Below are positions 16,885 to 26,629 of a stretch of 64,000 nt of DNA, piece by piece. The stretch covers positions 200,047-264,046 of the forward strand of contig JAPZTO010000006.1 in assembly GCA_027532775.1 (NCBI GenBank), read 5' to 3'. Within the stretch, counting starts at the first letter, position 1. Each line of letters starts with the position of its first letter. The notes below the pieces were generated by a model that had not been told where the DNA came from, did no database searches, and saw nothing but the letters and a program-made list of their open reading frames with translations. The translations under genes and the position numbers were made by a program. The DNA comes from Beijerinckiaceae bacterium. Its GTDB lineage: Bacteria > Pseudomonadota > Alphaproteobacteria > Rhizobiales > Beijerinckiaceae.

Positions 16885-17406
16885 TCAGTCTCCGCTCAGG
16901 GTGGTGCCGGCGAGAAGGCTGCCAAGATCGGCGGCGTCGAGGCGGTGGCGCCAGGCTTCGATCTCGGCCAGCAGACCGGGATGGATATCTGCCGGCGCGA
17001 TGCGGCCCGACATGAGGTTGCGGGCCAGCACCTCGCGCAGGGCATCCTCCCCTGCCTCGAGCGCGGCCGTATAGGCCTCGGCGCGGCCATAGAAGCCTTG
17101 TGCCAGTTTCTTCACGCGCTTGCCGACGGCAAGGTCGCTCACGCCGGCGCGGCGGAGGCCATCATCGAGATCCTCGAAGAGGCGGTCAACCAGCGCCTGC
17201 GCCAGGGGTTCAGCCTCGCCACCGAGCGCACGCAGGCGGCGCAGGACGAGCGTGGCGACGATGGCGAGCCGCTCGAAGCGGCCCTCGAAATCATCGGCGA
17301 CGCCGAAATGGCGAAAGGCATCGGGCGCACGCGAGGCGGCCACGATATCGCCATAGAGGGCCGCGATGGGAGATTCACGCGGCGTGAAGAACGGAAGTCG
17401 GATCAT
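16885..17406 (-). CDS. ubiquinol-cytochrome c chaperone family protein
   Basis: A 173-residue protein of the CBP3/UQCC1 family, helical factors that in mitochondria assist cytochrome b synthesis and complex III assembly. Visible family parts are ALYGDIVAASRAPDAFRHFGV near the start and VGKRVKKLAQGFYGRAEAY. The start at MIRLPFFTPRE was preferred; a longer version would run into the divergent bamE promoter. It lies directly before yceD in a conserved alphaproteobacterial order. The bacterial function is inferred from the family. Confidence 0.9.
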   Translation of the reverse strand: MIRLPFFTPRESPIAALYGDIVAASRAPDAFRHFGVADDFEGRFERLAIVATLVLRRLRALGGEAEPLAQALVDRLFEDLDDGLRRAGVSDLAVGKRVKKLAQGFYGRAEAYTAALEAGEDALREVLARNLMSGRIAPADIHPGLLAEIEAWRHRLDAADLGSLLAGTTLSGD

Positions 17407-17603
17407 CGGGGGCGTTCTTTCAGGCTGTCGAACCGGGGGCCGGACGGGAATTTTGCCGCGTCTTCCGGGCCGGCTTGCGGAAGTCGATTGTGTTTGTTCA
17501 TGAATTTGGGCATCCATAGCGGCGTTCCGGAAACGGTGCAATTCGCTCGTGCCCGGAAGGGGCACCAACAGGCCTCAGAGGCCGTGATCGTGGAGTGAGA
17601 GTC

Positions 17604-18065
17604 GTGACGAAAGCCCAGCCCCGCGCCCGTTCCATCGCGCTTCGCCTGAGCGGAATCGCCCTTGCCGCGACCCTGCTCGGCGGCTGCCTCGCTGACCAGA
17701 GCCCCGGCGTCCGCGGTTTCGTGCTGGACGAAAAGGCGCTTGACCAGATCCGGCCGGGCTCTTCGGCGGAGCAGGTCATCCTTGTGCTCGGCACCCCCTC
17801 GACCACCTCCACCGTCGGCGGCCAGACCTATTATTACATCTCGCAGAAAGTCAGCCAGCGCTTCCAGTTCATGGACGAGAAGATTACCGACCAGCGCGTT
17901 GTCGCGGTCTATCTCGACAAGAACAACCGGGTGGAGCGCGTCGCGAATTACGGGCTGAAGGACGGCAAGGTTTTCGACTTCATCTCGCGCACCACGCCCA
18001 CCGGCGGCATCGAGAACAGCTTCATTTCGAGCCTGTTCCGCCGCCTCGGCGCCAGCGCGGTCTGA
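17604..18065 (+). CDS. bamE: outer membrane assembly lipoprotein BamE (OmlA)
   Basis: A 153-residue lipoprotein of the SmpA/OmlA family, part of the BAM complex that inserts outer-membrane proteins. A signal peptide ends at the lipobox LLGGC (Cys28). The mature domain has LDQIRPGSSAEQVILVLGTPST and a YYYISQK strand. No ATG is available; GTG at 17604 has GGAG eight bases upstream, while an in-frame GTG at 17595 is less well placed. The protein is about 40 residues longer than E. coli BamE. Confidence 0.92.
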   Translation: MTKAQPRARSIALRLSGIALAATLLGGCLADQSPGVRGFVLDEKALDQIRPGSSAEQVILVLGTPSTTSTVGGQTYYYISQKVSQRFQFMDEKITDQRVVAVYLDKNNRVERVANYGLKDGKVFDFISRTTPTGGIENSFISSLFRRLGASAV

Positions 18066-18100
18066 CCCCGCCTTTCCCCCGGACCAGCACCGGAACAAAG

Positions 18101-18133
18101 AAACCCCGCGATCACTCGCGGGGTTTTTGTTTT
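18101..18133. terminator. rho-independent terminator, bidirectional
   Basis: AAACCCCGCGA (18101-18111) pairs with TCGCGGGGTTT (18116-18126) around TCAC and runs into TTTTTGTTTT on the plus strand. It ends bamE and, with TTTCTTTG on the other strand, also suits the convergent hppA. Confidence 0.93.
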
Positions 18134-18182
18134 ACGGGCCCGGAAGGACGGGCGCCGGAGCGCCCGCCTGCCGGGGGCAACC

Positions 18183-20315
18183 TCAATGGGCGAGGATCGC
18201 CAGCAGCAGCAAAGCCACGATGTTGGTGATCTTGATGGCCGGGTTGACGGCCGGGCCGGCGGTATCCTTGTAGGGATCGCCGACGGTATCGCCCGTCACC
18301 GAAGCCTTGTGGGCATCGGAGCCCTTGAGGTGCTTCACGCCATCCTTGTCCACGAAGCCATCCTCGAAGGACTTCTTCGCATTGTCCCAGGCGCCGCCGC
18401 CCGAGGTCATCGAGATGGCCACGAAAAGACCGGTCACGATCACGCCGAGCAGCATCGCGCCCACCGCCGAGAAGGCGGCGGACTTGCCCGCCAGCGCCAA
18501 GATGGCGAAGTAGAGCACGACCGGCGAGAGCACCGGCAGGAGCGAGGGCACCACCATCTCGCGGATCGCGGCCTTGGTGAGCATGTCGACCGCGCGGGCA
18601 TGATCCGGCTTCGAGGTGCCGGCCATGATGCCGGGATTTTCCCGGAACTGGCGGCGGACTTCCATGACCACGTCGCCGGCAGCACGGCCGACAGCGGTCA
18701 TGGCGATGCCGCCGAACAGGAACGGGATCAGGCCACCAAGCAGCAGGCCGACGACGACGTAGGGGTTGGAGAGCGAGAAGTCGATCGTGACACCCTTGAA
18801 GTAGGGATACTTGTCGGCATTGGCGACGAAGAACTTGAGATCCTCGCTGTAGGCGGCGAAGAGCACGAGTGCGCCGAGGCCGGCCGAGCCGATCGCATAG
18901 CCCTTGGTGACCGCCTTGGTCGTGTTGCCGACGGCGTCGAGCGCGTCGGTCGACTTGCGGACTTCCTTGGGCAGGCCCGCCATTTCGGCAATGCCGCCGG
19001 CATTGTCCGTCACCGGGCCGAAGGCATCGAGCGCGACGATCATGCCGGCGAGGCCGAGCATGGTGGCCGTGGCGATGGCCGTGCCGAACAGGCCGGCGAA
19101 CTGGTAGGTCGAGATCACGCCGCCGACAATCACCAGCGTCGGCAGCGCGGTCGATTCCAGGCTGACCGCGAGGCCCTGGATGACGTTCGTGCCATGACCG
19201 GTGACCGAGGCCTGGGCGATGGAGACGACCGGACGCTTGCCGGTGGCAGTGTAGTATTCGGTGATCCAGACGATCAGCGCCGTCACCGCGAGGCCGATCA
19301 GACCGCAGATGAAGAGCGCCTTGCCGGTAATGACCTGCCCCGCGACGGTGCCGATCGAACCCCAGCCGATCGTCAGCGAGGTGGCCGCGCCGAGGCCGAT
19401 GACCGACAGCACGCCCGTGGCGATGAGGCCCTTGTAGAGCGCGCCCATGATCGAGCCATTGGCGCCGAGTTTCACGAAATAGGTGCCGATGATCGAGGTG
19501 AGGATACAGGCGGCGCCGATGGCCATCGGGTAGAGCATGGCCATGCCGAGCGAGGCCTGCGTGCCGAAGAAGATCGCGGCGAGAACCATCGTGGCGACGA
19601 GCGTCACGGCATAGGTCTCGAACAGGTCGGCCGCCATGCCGGCGCAATCGCCCACGTTGTCGCCCACGTTGTCGGCGATCACGGCCGGGTTGCGCGGGTC
19701 ATCCTCCGGGATGCCGGCCTCGACCTTGCCGACAAGGTCAGCGCCCACATCGGCGCCCTTGGTGAAGATGCCACCGCCGAGACGGGCGAAGATCGAGATG
19801 AGCGAGGCGCCGAAGCCGAGGGCGACCAGCGCGTCGATCACGGTGCGGCTGGCCGGGGCGAGCCCGAGGAACTGGGTGAGGACCATGTAGTAGACAGCAA
19901 CGCCCAGCAGCGCGAGACCGGCCACGAGCATGCCGGTGACGGCGCCCGCCTTGAAGGCGATGTCAAGGCCGCTGGCAAGGCTCTGCATCGCCGCCTGCGC
20001 GGTGCGGACATTCGCGCGGACCGACACGTTCATGCCGATGAAGCCGGCGAGACCGGACAGGATCGCGCCGATGGCGAAGCCGGCCGCCACCTGCCAGCCG
20101 AGCAGGGCCCAGGCCGCCGCAAAGATCACAATGCCGACGATGGCGATGGTGTTGTATTGCCGCTTCAGATAGGCGCTGGCGCCTTCGGCGATGTTGCCGG
20201 CAATTTCCTGCATCCGCTGGTTGCCCGCATCCTGCGCCATCACCGAGTTGATCGTGATGACGGCGTAGACGATGGAGAGGGCACCGAGCGCGATGATCGC
20301 GAGAAGAGCTGTCAT
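18183..20315 (-). CDS. hppA: K+-independent H+-translocating pyrophosphatase
   Basis: A 710-residue membrane pump that uses pyrophosphate hydrolysis to move protons, with about 16 helices. The substrate site motif [19 protein letters not shown] is near residues 190-210, followed by [20 protein letters not shown]. Lys467 in [10 protein letters not shown] replaces the Ala of K+-dependent enzymes, which marks the K+-independent class. The start at [11 protein letters not shown] begins the first helix; an open frame continues upstream without a credible start. It is convergent with bamE. Confidence 0.96.
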   Translation of the reverse strand: MTALLAIIALGALSIVYAVITINSVMAQDAGNQRMQEIAGNIAEGASAYLKRQYNTIAIVGIVIFAAAWALLGWQVAAGFAIGAILSGLAGFIGMNVSVRANVRTAQAAMQSLASGLDIAFKAGAVTGMLVAGLALLGVAVYYMVLTQFLGLAPASRTVIDALVALGFGASLISIFARLGGGIFTKGADVGADLVGKVEAGIPEDDPRNPAVIADNVGDNVGDCAGMAADLFETYAVTLVATMVLAAIFFGTQASLGMAMLYPMAIGAACILTSIIGTYFVKLGANGSIMGALYKGLIATGVLSVIGLGAATSLTIGWGSIGTVAGQVITGKALFICGLIGLAVTALIVWITEYYTATGKRPVVSIAQASVTGHGTNVIQGLAVSLESTALPTLVIVGGVISTYQFAGLFGTAIATATMLGLAGMIVALDAFGPVTDNAGGIAEMAGLPKEVRKSTDALDAVGNTTKAVTKGYAIGSAGLGALVLFAAYSEDLKFFVANADKYPYFKGVTIDFSLSNPYVVVGLLLGGLIPFLFGGIAMTAVGRAAGDVVMEVRRQFRENPGIMAGTSKPDHARAVDMLTKAAIREMVVPSLLPVLSPVVLYFAILALAGKSAAFSAVGAMLLGVIVTGLFVAISMTSGGGAWDNAKKSFEDGFVDKDGVKHLKGSDAHKASVTGDTVGDPYKDTAGPAVNPAIKITNIVALLLLAILAH

Positions 20316-20559
20316 GTCTGGACTCTTTTTTTGCTGTGCTCGATCAGGTGTCGTCAGCCTGCGGCAATCGGCCTCCCTGCCCCTGCCTGCTGATCCCGGC
20401 GGTGTTAGCAAAGCTTTCACGATGAATCCATGCCGACTTTCGGTGCCTGACCCCGTCGTCCCATGCTTTGAGAGGGCCGGCTGGCACCCCGCTTGACCGT
20501 GGGCGGGCATCGGCTCACGCTGGCGGTGCCGCAGCTGTCGCGGCAGACGGGGGGAAACC

Positions 20560-20793
20560 ATGAAAAGACTGATGATTGCAGCCGGTGCCGCGTTGATCGC
20601 GAGCACTGCCTTCCTCGTTTCGGCGCCCGAGGCCTCGGCCTGGGGCTGCGAGGCGCGCGGCAACGGCACGACGCGGGGCTGGAGCACCCGTTACCCGACG
20701 CGCGCAGCCGCGGCCAACCGTGCGCTGCGCGAATGCATCCGCCGGCCCGGCGCCCGGCGCTGCGTGATCACCTATTGCGATCCCTATCGCTGA
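20560..20793 (+). CDS. small secreted Cys-containing protein (DUF4189-like)
   Basis: A 77-residue protein with a clear signal peptide ([15 protein letters not shown], cleavage near ASA). The mature peptide is about 50 residues with Cys in WGCEARG, LRECIRR and RRCVITYC. The spacing [14 protein letters not shown]…AALRxC resembles DUF4189-type domains of secreted alphaproteobacterial proteins. A GGGGGGA ribosome site is six bases upstream. The protein is probably periplasmic and disulphide-bonded; its function is unknown. Confidence 0.72.
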   Translation: MKRLMIAAGAALIASTAFLVSAPEASAWGCEARGNGTTRGWSTRYPTRAAAANRALRECIRRPGARRCVITYCDPYR

Positions 20794-20799
20794 GCCCGC

Positions 20800-21993
20800 T
20801 CACGAGGCGCGGGGCTGAGGCTGGCGCATCAGCCAGAGCACCAGCAGCCCCGCGCCCACCACGAAGGGGAAGATCGTCACGTTGAGCGTGGCCCAGCCGA
20901 ACCAGGTGAGGATCTTGCCGGCCATCAGCGAGGCGAAGGCCGTGGTGGCGAAGATGATCATGTCGTTGATGCCCTGGATTCGCGTGCGCTCGGCCGGACG
21001 CAGGCCATCGAGAACCAGCGTCGTGGCACCGACAAAGGCCAGGTTCCAGCCAAGGCCGAGCAGGATCAGCGCCAGGAAGAAATGCGGCACGCTGACCCCC
21101 ATCAGCGCGACCACACCACAGCCCGCCAGCATGGCGAGGCCGATCATCACGATCGGATAGACGCCGAACCGGACAATGAGCGCACCGGTGAAAAGCCCGG
21201 GCAGATACATCGCCACGATATGCCACTGGATGGCGAGGGTGGAATCCGTGTCGGTATGGTTGCAGCCCAGCATGGCCAGAGGCGTGGCCGTCATGATCAG
21301 GTTCATCAGCGCCTGCGCGACCGCACCGCAGAAAATCGCCACGCGGAGCCGGGAGGACCGCAGGATCTCGCGCACGGGCCGGGCCTCGCCGGCCGGGCTC
21401 GTATCGACCTTCGGCGGCGGGCCTTCGAAAAGGCCCAGCACGAGGATCGCCAGCCCGGCCACGACGGCCTGCCCGAGATAGGAGGCAAGGAAGGTGAAGG
21501 GCGGAATCAGGTCCTTCGTATGGATGACCAGCTGCGGTCCGAGAATGGCCGAAGCCAGCCCGCCGAGCGTGACATAGGAGATGGCCTTGGGGCGGAAGGC
21601 CGGGCTGGCATTGTCTGCTGCGCCGAACCGGTAGGAAATGACGAAGGCCTGGTAGGCGCCGCACAGCGCGGTGGAGGCCATGAAAGTCCAGAACGAGGCG
21701 GCATGGACCGACCAGGCCGAGAGCAGACCGGCCAGCACGCCGAGCAGCGCGCCGAGGCGATAGGCGTCGCGCCGGCCGATCCGCCGCATCAGGCTGGCCG
21801 CCGGCATGGTCATCAGCGCCGTGCCGATGACGAAGGTGGTGATCGGTGCCGTCGCCCATTCCGGCGAAGGCGCGAGCATCCGGCCGACGAGGGTGCCGGT
21901 CGCGATCACGACCGAGGCATTCGCGCCGGCGAGGGCCATGGCGAAGGCGAGGATCAGGGCATTGCGGCGGGCAAGTGTATCATCGACGAGCAT
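20800..21993 (-). CDS. MFS transporter
   Basis: A 397-residue major facilitator protein with 12 predicted helices. The loop MRRIGRRDAYRLGA after helix 2 matches the MFS signature region; a longer central loop (EGPPPKVDTSPAGEARPVRE) separates the two halves. The substrate cannot be inferred. It lies after thiL in the minus-strand run and its gene end is seven bases from the end of the convergent small secreted protein gene. Confidence 0.88.
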   Translation of the reverse strand: MLVDDTLARRNALILAFAMALAGANASVVIATGTLVGRMLAPSPEWATAPITTFVIGTALMTMPAASLMRRIGRRDAYRLGALLGVLAGLLSAWSVHAASFWTFMASTALCGAYQAFVISYRFGAADNASPAFRPKAISYVTLGGLASAILGPQLVIHTKDLIPPFTFLASYLGQAVVAGLAILVLGLFEGPPPKVDTSPAGEARPVREILRSSRLRVAIFCGAVAQALMNLIMTATPLAMLGCNHTDTDSTLAIQWHIVAMYLPGLFTGALIVRFGVYPIVMIGLAMLAGCGVVALMGVSVPHFFLALILLGLGWNLAFVGATTLVLDGLRPAERTRIQGINDMIIFATTAFASLMAGKILTWFGWATLNVTIFPFVVGAGLLVLWLMRQPQPRAS

Positions 21994-22038
21994 GGGGAAC
22001 TCCGGCTGGCAAGCGGGCGGGGCCGACGGGCCAGCAAA

Positions 22039-23022
22039 CTAGAAATGCGCAAAGGAACGGCGGGGGAAGCTTCTCTCCAGGCCGGTCCCCATGCGCCAGA
22101 CGGCGCCCGAGCCCTCGCGAAGCAGCGTCCCGATTTTGACAACCGGAATGCCGCATTGCAAGGCATCCCGTTCGAAGGCCGCCGCTTTTTCCGGCGGCAC
22201 GGCGGCGAGGATCTCATAATCGTCGCCGCCGGTGAGGGCGAGATCCAGCAAAGCCGGATCGGCTGCGACCAGCGACCGCGCGGCGGGGGAAAGCGGCACG
22301 GCCTCGACCGCCATGTCACGCCCGAGCCGGAAGGCGAGCTTGTCGGCATCCCCGACCAGCCCGTCGGAAATGTCCATCGCGGCGCGGGCATGTTCGAGCA
22401 GGACAGGAGCCAAAGCGAGCCGGGGCTGCGGCCGGAGATAGCGGTCGAGCAGGAAAGCGCGATGGAGCGCGGCAAGGTCCTGCACCGCCGGTGCATCCGG
22501 CTGGAGCCGAAGATGGAGGCCGAGTGCGGCATCGCCGATCGTGCCGGAAACATAGAGCGCATCGCCGGGCTCGCCGGCCTGACGCAAGACCATGCGCCCG
22601 GCCGGAACCTCGCCGAAAGCCGTGACGGAGAGAAAGGGCTGGCCGGTCCGCACGGTATCGCCGCCAAGCAGCGGGCAGGCCCATAGCCGGGAATCCTCGG
22701 CAAGGCCGGCAGCAAAGGCGGTCAGCCATTCTGCATCGAGTGCGGGCGAGCGGCCAAGGCCGAGCAGGAAACCGAGGGGCCGCGCGCCCTTGGCAGCGAG
22801 ATCGGAGAGGTTGGTGCGCAACGCCTTTCGGGCAATATCACCCGGCGGATCCTCCGCAAAGTAATGGACATTCTCGACCAGGACATCCTTGGTCAGCACA
22901 AGGTCATGCCCGGGGGCGGGCGTCAGCCGCGCACAATCATCCAGCAGGCCGAGGCCGCCCTCGCCCGCCATCGGGGCGAAGAGCCGGGCGATCATCTCGA
23001 ATTCGGGCAGGGTCTCGCGCAT
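22039..23022 (-). CDS. thiL: thiamine-monophosphate kinase
   Basis: A 327-residue ATP-dependent kinase that makes thiamin diphosphate from thiamin monophosphate. Markers are EFEMIARLFAP at the start, LLDDCARLTPAPGHDLVLTKD, ALRTNLSDLAAKGARP and the DISDGLVGDADKLA motif. LDLALTGGDDYEIL is the C-terminal marker. It follows nusB by 21 bp in the conserved ribH-nusB-thiL order. Confidence 0.95.
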   Translation of the reverse strand: MRETLPEFEMIARLFAPMAGEGGLGLLDDCARLTPAPGHDLVLTKDVLVENVHYFAEDPPGDIARKALRTNLSDLAAKGARPLGFLLGLGRSPALDAEWLTAFAAGLAEDSRLWACPLLGGDTVRTGQPFLSVTAFGEVPAGRMVLRQAGEPGDALYVSGTIGDAALGLHLRLQPDAPAVQDLAALHRAFLLDRYLRPQPRLALAPVLLEHARAAMDISDGLVGDADKLAFRLGRDMAVEAVPLSPAARSLVAADPALLDLALTGGDDYEILAAVPPEKAAAFERDALQCGIPVVKIGTLLREGSGAVWRMGTGLERSFPRRSFAHF

Positions 23023-23043
23023 GCTCCCTCCCCCGACGCGCTG

Positions 23044-23553
23044 TCAGCTGCGGGCCGGCCGCGCCAGTTCCTCGGCACGCGCTTCCTTGGCGAGCCGGTC
23101 GAGCACGGCGTTGATCATGCCCACCTCGTCCCGCTCGAGGAAGGCCGAGGCGATATCGACATATTCCGAGATCGCCACGCGGACCGGCGTATCGGGCCGG
23201 TGCATCAGTTCATAGGCGCCGGCGCGGAGCACCGCGCGCATGATCGCCTCGATCCGCTTGAGTGGCCAGCCATCGGCCAGCAATTCGTCGACCTTCCGGT
23301 CAATCCCGATCTGCTCGCCCAGCACGCCCTCGACAATGGCGCGGAACAGCTTGCTCTCGGCGGGCTTGTACTGGTCGCCCTCGATCTCGCGGCCCATCCA
23401 GAAGCTCTCGAACTCGGCAAAGACCTCGTTCAGGCCCTTGGCGGCGATCTCCATCTGGTAGAGCGCCTGCACGGCCGCCAGCCGGGCAGCGGAACGGAGT
23501 TCCCCGCGCGAGACGGGCGCCCGGCGCGGACGGTCGGATTTCTCGCCCGCCAT
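23044..23553 (-). CDS. nusB: transcription antitermination factor NusB
   Basis: A 169-residue all-helical RNA-binding protein that, with NusE, assembles antitermination complexes on rRNA operons. It begins with a basic tail, then ARLAAVQALYQMEI, LLADGWPLKRIEAIMRAVLRAGAYEL, and ends VGMINAVLDRLAKEAR, all typical. It starts one base after the ribH stop codon, so translation is probably coupled. Confidence 0.96.
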   Translation of the reverse strand: MAGEKSDRPRRAPVSRGELRSAARLAAVQALYQMEIAAKGLNEVFAEFESFWMGREIEGDQYKPAESKLFRAIVEGVLGEQIGIDRKVDELLADGWPLKRIEAIMRAVLRAGAYELMHRPDTPVRVAISEYVDIASAFLERDEVGMINAVLDRLAKEARAEELARPARS

Positions 23554-23554
23554 A

Positions 23555-24034
23555 TCAGGCGCTCCGCTTCAGCGCGTAGAGCGCGAGGGCCGCGCGGGCG
23601 GCATCGCCGCCCTTGTCCCCCCGGGAGGGGTTGGCCCGCGCCTCGGCCTGCGCCATGTTCTCGACGGTCAGGATGCCGTTGCCGAAAGCCAGGCGATGGC
23701 GCGTGGCCAGCGCGATAAGTTCGCGCGCGCTTTCGTTCGAGACGATCTCGTAATGCGTGGTTTCGCCGCGGATGACCACGCCGAGCGCCACGAAGCCATC
23801 GGCCTTGCGGCGGCCGGTTTCCGCCTGCTGGCGCAGGATCTCGATCGCCACGGGGATTTCGAGCGCGCCCGGCACGGTGACGACCTCGCTCGTCGCCCCG
23901 GCCGCCGCGAAGGCAGCCATGGCACCCGCGATCAGCTGGTCGTTGAGACTGTCATAGAACCGCCCCTCGACGATGATGAAATGCGCGCCTGTCGCATCCA
24001 CCAGCGGAAGGGCCTCGCGTGTGGCCTCGGCCAT
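23555..24034 (-). CDS. ribH: 6,7-dimethyl-8-ribityllumazine synthase
   Basis: A 159-residue lumazine synthase, which condenses the ribitylaminopyrimidine with dihydroxybutanone phosphate. Motifs are [51 protein letters not shown] and [14 protein letters not shown]. It lies 303 bp after the ribDE gene, a gap that carries an inverted pair of intergenic repeats, so it may have its own promoter. An open frame extends upstream through the repeats, but [10 protein letters not shown] is the natural start. Confidence 0.96.
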   Translation of the reverse strand: MAEATREALPLVDATGAHFIIVEGRFYDSLNDQLIAGAMAAFAAAGATSEVVTVPGALEIPVAIEILRQQAETGRRKADGFVALGVVIRGETTHYEIVSNESARELIALATRHRLAFGNGILTVENMAQAEARANPSRGDKGGDAARAALALYALKRSA

Positions 24035-24149
24035 CGGGAAACTCCTGTTCGAGCAGCGGGGATAGAGCGGGCGGCGCGGCGGCGCAAGGGCCGGATGCGA
24101 ATTGGCCACATGCGCGGGCGGAAGATCGAGTGGTTGGGCTGTTCCTCGC

Positions 24150-24213
24150 CCCTCACCCGCTCGCTGTCGCTCGCGACCTCTCCCCGTGGGGGAGAGGTGG
24201 GCGGCAGGCTGGA
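24150..24213. repeat. palindromic intergenic repeat, copy 1
   Basis: CCCTCACCCG followed by a variable stem and CCTCTCCCCGTGGGGGAGAGG. It faces copy 2 at 24256-24300, and the pair fills much of the 303-bp gap between ribH and ribDE. Confidence 0.85.
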
Positions 24214-24255
24214 GGCGTAGAGGAGCCATGAACGTGCAGAAACGGCAGTGAGAGT

Positions 24256-24300
24256 CCCTCTCCCCTCGGGGAGAGGGTAGCGCGAAGCGCCGGGTGAGGG
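24256..24300. repeat. palindromic intergenic repeat, copy 2 (inverted)
   Basis: CCCTCTCCCCTCGGGGAGAGGG, then GCGCGAAGCGCCGGGTGAGGG: the reverse complement of copy 1's layout. Together they form an inverted pair able to fold over about 40 bp. Confidence 0.85.
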
Positions 24301-24337
24301 AAAATGCAGGTTGAAGGGCCGACGCGGCGAACCAGCC

Positions 24338-26101
24338 TCAGCCCTGTTTCAGCGTCTCGGCGAGGCGGGCAGCGTAACGCGCCATCATGTCCACTTCGAG
24401 ATGGACCTTGTCGCCCGCCTGCCGTGTGCCCCAGGTCGTGACCTTGAGCGTGTGCGGGATGAGCAGCACGGTGAAGCGATCCGCCTCGACGCTGTTCACG
24501 GTCAGCGAGACACCGTCGAGCGTGACCGAGCCTTTCGCCGCGATGAAGCGGTGCAGCGGCGCCGGCACGCGCAGGGTGAAGCGCGCCGTCGCACCCCAGT
24601 TGGCTTCGTCGGGGGTCACATTCTCCCGCGTGACGATCTCGGCCAACGCATCGACATGGCCTGTCACGAGATGGCCGCCCAGCTCGTCGCCGAGGCGCAT
24701 CGCCCGTTCAAGGTTGAGTTTCGTGCCGACCTGCCATTGCCCGGCCGCGGTAAGGCGCAGCGTTTCGGCCGCGGTTTCCACCTCGAACCAGCGCCGGCCT
24801 TCCGACTCGCCCTTCGCCACCACGGTCAGGCAGATGCCGGAACAGGCGATCGAGGCGCCAATCGCGATCGTGGCCGGATCATAGGTCGAGGCGATGCGGA
24901 AGCGGCGCAGCTTGCCCTCGCCCTCGGCCATGACGATCTCGCCGATATCGGTGACAATCCCAGTAAACATCATCTGTCCTTCATGATGGGCGCGCTGCCC
25001 GGCATAGACCCGCGCGTGATCGCGGTCGAGGGCGCGCTCCTCCGAGAGATCGGCATAGCGAAGCCATCCGGCAAGACCCGGCCCGATGGCAGGCAAGCCA
25101 TTGCCCGCCGGGTCGGGGCCCGTCAGCCGGACGAATTCGTCGCAGAAGCCGGCGGCGGCGAAAGCATCGGAGAGCGTCGGGCCAGCTTCGACCATGGCGC
25201 GGGTGATGCCCCGCGCAGCCAAAGCGCCGAGCAGCGCGGCAAGGTCGATCCGGCCTCGATCCGCCGGCATGCCGAGAAGCTCGACGCCCGGGCGATCCCC
25301 GAGCCGGGCGCGCAGGGCGGCAAGGTCGAGCGTGGCGATGAGCACCGGCACGCGGGTGGCATCGGCGAGGATCCGCCGGTCGGGCGTGACGCGGCCACGG
25401 CTGTCGAGGATCACCCGGAGCGGCGAAAAGTCGGCCATGCCCGGCAGGCGGACATCCAGCATCGGATCATCGGCGAGAACGGTCTCGATGCCGGTGATGA
25501 TCGCATCGCAATCTGCGCGGAGGCGATGGACGAAGGCGCGGGCTGCCTCGCCCGTAATGCTGATCGGGCGGCGGTCAGGCGTGGCGGCGAAGCCATCCGC
25601 CGTCTCGGCGAGCTTGATGCGCAGGAAGGGCCGGTTCTTCTGCACGCGCAGGACATGGCCGGCATTGAGCGCGGCGGCCTCGGCCTCGAGCACGCCCTCG
25701 GTCACGGTGAGGCTGGCTGCCTTCAGCCGCACGGTGCCCTCGTCAGCCGCGAAGGGCGAGGGATCGCGCGCCGCGATCACCACGCGGCCGATGCCATGGG
25801 AGAGGATCAGATCGGTGCAGGCCGGGCCGAAATAGCGCGTCGAGCGGCGCGAGCAGGGTTCAAGCGTGACATAGAGCGTCGCACCGCGCGCCGCCTCGCC
25901 CGCTTGCCGGAGCGCGAGATCCTCCGCATGGGGGCGGCCGCTGGGTGCGGTCACGCCGCGCCCGAGCATGACAGGGGGTTCGCGGGTCTCGTCAACGACA
26001 AGAGCGGCGACGGAGGGGTTGGGCGCCGTGGTGCCGAGGCCCCGCCGGGCCAGAGCGAGCGCGGCGCGCATGAAGGCCTCGTCGCGCGACGAGGCCGACA
26101 T
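24338..26101 (-). CDS. ribD-ribE: RibD-RibE fusion: pyrimidine deaminase/reductase and riboflavin synthase
   Basis: One uninterrupted 587-codon frame. Residues 1-376 are RibD: zinc deaminase domain (His58-Ala-Glu60; Cys83 and Cys95) and reductase domain (ITGIETVLADDP, MVEAGPTLSDAF). Residues 377-587 are riboflavin synthase alpha with two lumazine-binding halves (MFTGIVTDIGE, LVTGHVDALAEI). These are normally separate genes. No stop codon separates them, but AAGGA stands 3 and 6 bases before two ATGs at 24973 and 24970, so free riboflavin synthase may also be made. The zinc Cys pair is 12 residues apart (CSRRSTRYFGPAC), three more than the common CSHHGRTPPC. The ATG overlaps the nrdR stop by one base. 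Confidence 0.92.
   Translation of the reverse strand: MSASSRDEAFMRAALALARRGLGTTAPNPSVAALVVDETREPPVMLGRGVTAPSGRPHAEDLALRQAGEAARGATLYVTLEPCSRRSTRYFGPACTDLILSHGIGRVVIAARDPSPFAADEGTVRLKAASLTVTEGVLEAEAAALNAGHVLRVQKNRPFLRIKLAETADGFAATPDRRPISITGEAARAFVHRLRADCDAIITGIETVLADDPMLDVRLPGMADFSPLRVILDSRGRVTPDRRILADATRVPVLIATLDLAALRARLGDRPGVELLGMPADRGRIDLAALLGALAARGITRAMVEAGPTLSDAFAAAGFCDEFVRLTGPDPAGNGLPAIGPGLAGWLRYADLSEERALDRDHARVYAGQRAHHEGQMMFTGIVTDIGEIVMAEGEGKLRRFRIASTYDPATIAIGASIACSGICLTVVAKGESEGRRWFEVETAAETLRLTAAGQWQVGTKLNLERAMRLGDELGGHLVTGHVDALAEIVTRENVTPDEANWGATARFTLRVPAPLHRFIAAKGSVTLDGVSLTVNSVEADRFTVLLIPHTLKVTTWGTRQAGDKVHLEVDMMARYAARLAETLKQG
24968..24982 (-). promoter_or_regulatory. internal ribosome site for riboflavin synthase
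   Basis: Read on the minus strand, GAAGGACAG precedes ATGATG within the RibD-RibE frame. Its AAGGA core is six bases before the ATG at 24970, near-ideal spacing. It suggests that the riboflavin synthase part can start independently. Confidence 0.55.
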
Positions 26102-26586
26102 CAGTCGTGCTCTCCGCTGGCCGCCGCCTCGCGGCCATCGCCGGAAATCTCGTCGAGCAGCGCGCTGAATTCCCGCGCTTCGGTGAAGTTACGATAGACC
26201 GACGCGAAACGCACATAGGCAACATCATCGAGCGCCTTGAGCGCCTCCATGACCAGCGAGCCGATCTCTTCCGAGGTGATCTCGCCCTCGCCCTGGCTTT
26301 CGAGTTGCCGGACGACGCCGTTGATGAGGCGCTCGACACGCTCCGGCTCGACCGGGCGCTTGCGCAGGGCCACCTCGATGGAGCGGGCCAGCTTGTCGCG
26401 GTCGAACGGCGTGCGGCGCCCCGAGCGCTTGACCACGGTGAGTTCGCGCAGCTGCACGCGCTCGAAGGTGGTGAAGCGGCCACCGCAATCCGGGCAGACA
26501 CGCCGCCGGCGGATGGCCGAGGAATCCTCCGTCGGCCGGCTGTCCTTCACCTGCGTATCGAGCGATCCGCAATAGGGGCAACGCAT
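26101..26586 (-). CDS. nrdR: transcriptional repressor NrdR
   Basis: A 161-residue repressor of ribonucleotide reductase genes. The zinc ribbon is Cys3/Cys6 and Cys31/Cys34 (MRCPYCG and VCPDCGGRF), followed by the ATP-cone domain that senses dATP/ATP ([20 protein letters not shown]). The glyA-nrdR-ribD order is conserved in Rhizobiales. Its stop overlaps the ribD start (TGATG). Confidence 0.97.
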   Translation of the reverse strand: MRCPYCGSLDTQVKDSRPTEDSSAIRRRRVCPDCGGRFTTFERVQLRELTVVKRSGRRTPFDRDKLARSIEVALRKRPVEPERVERLINGVVRQLESQGEGEITSEEIGSLVMEALKALDDVAYVRFASVYRNFTEAREFSALLDEISGDGREAAASGEHD

Positions 26587-26629
26587 GAGGACGCCCTCCG
26601 TTCAGGCAAGCCGGCGGACAGGAGACCGC

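Noticed and set aside
20316-20559. Possible small gene or RNA upstream of the small secreted protein
   Set aside because: Open frames here lack good starts and family features; only a ribosome site for the downstream gene is convincing.
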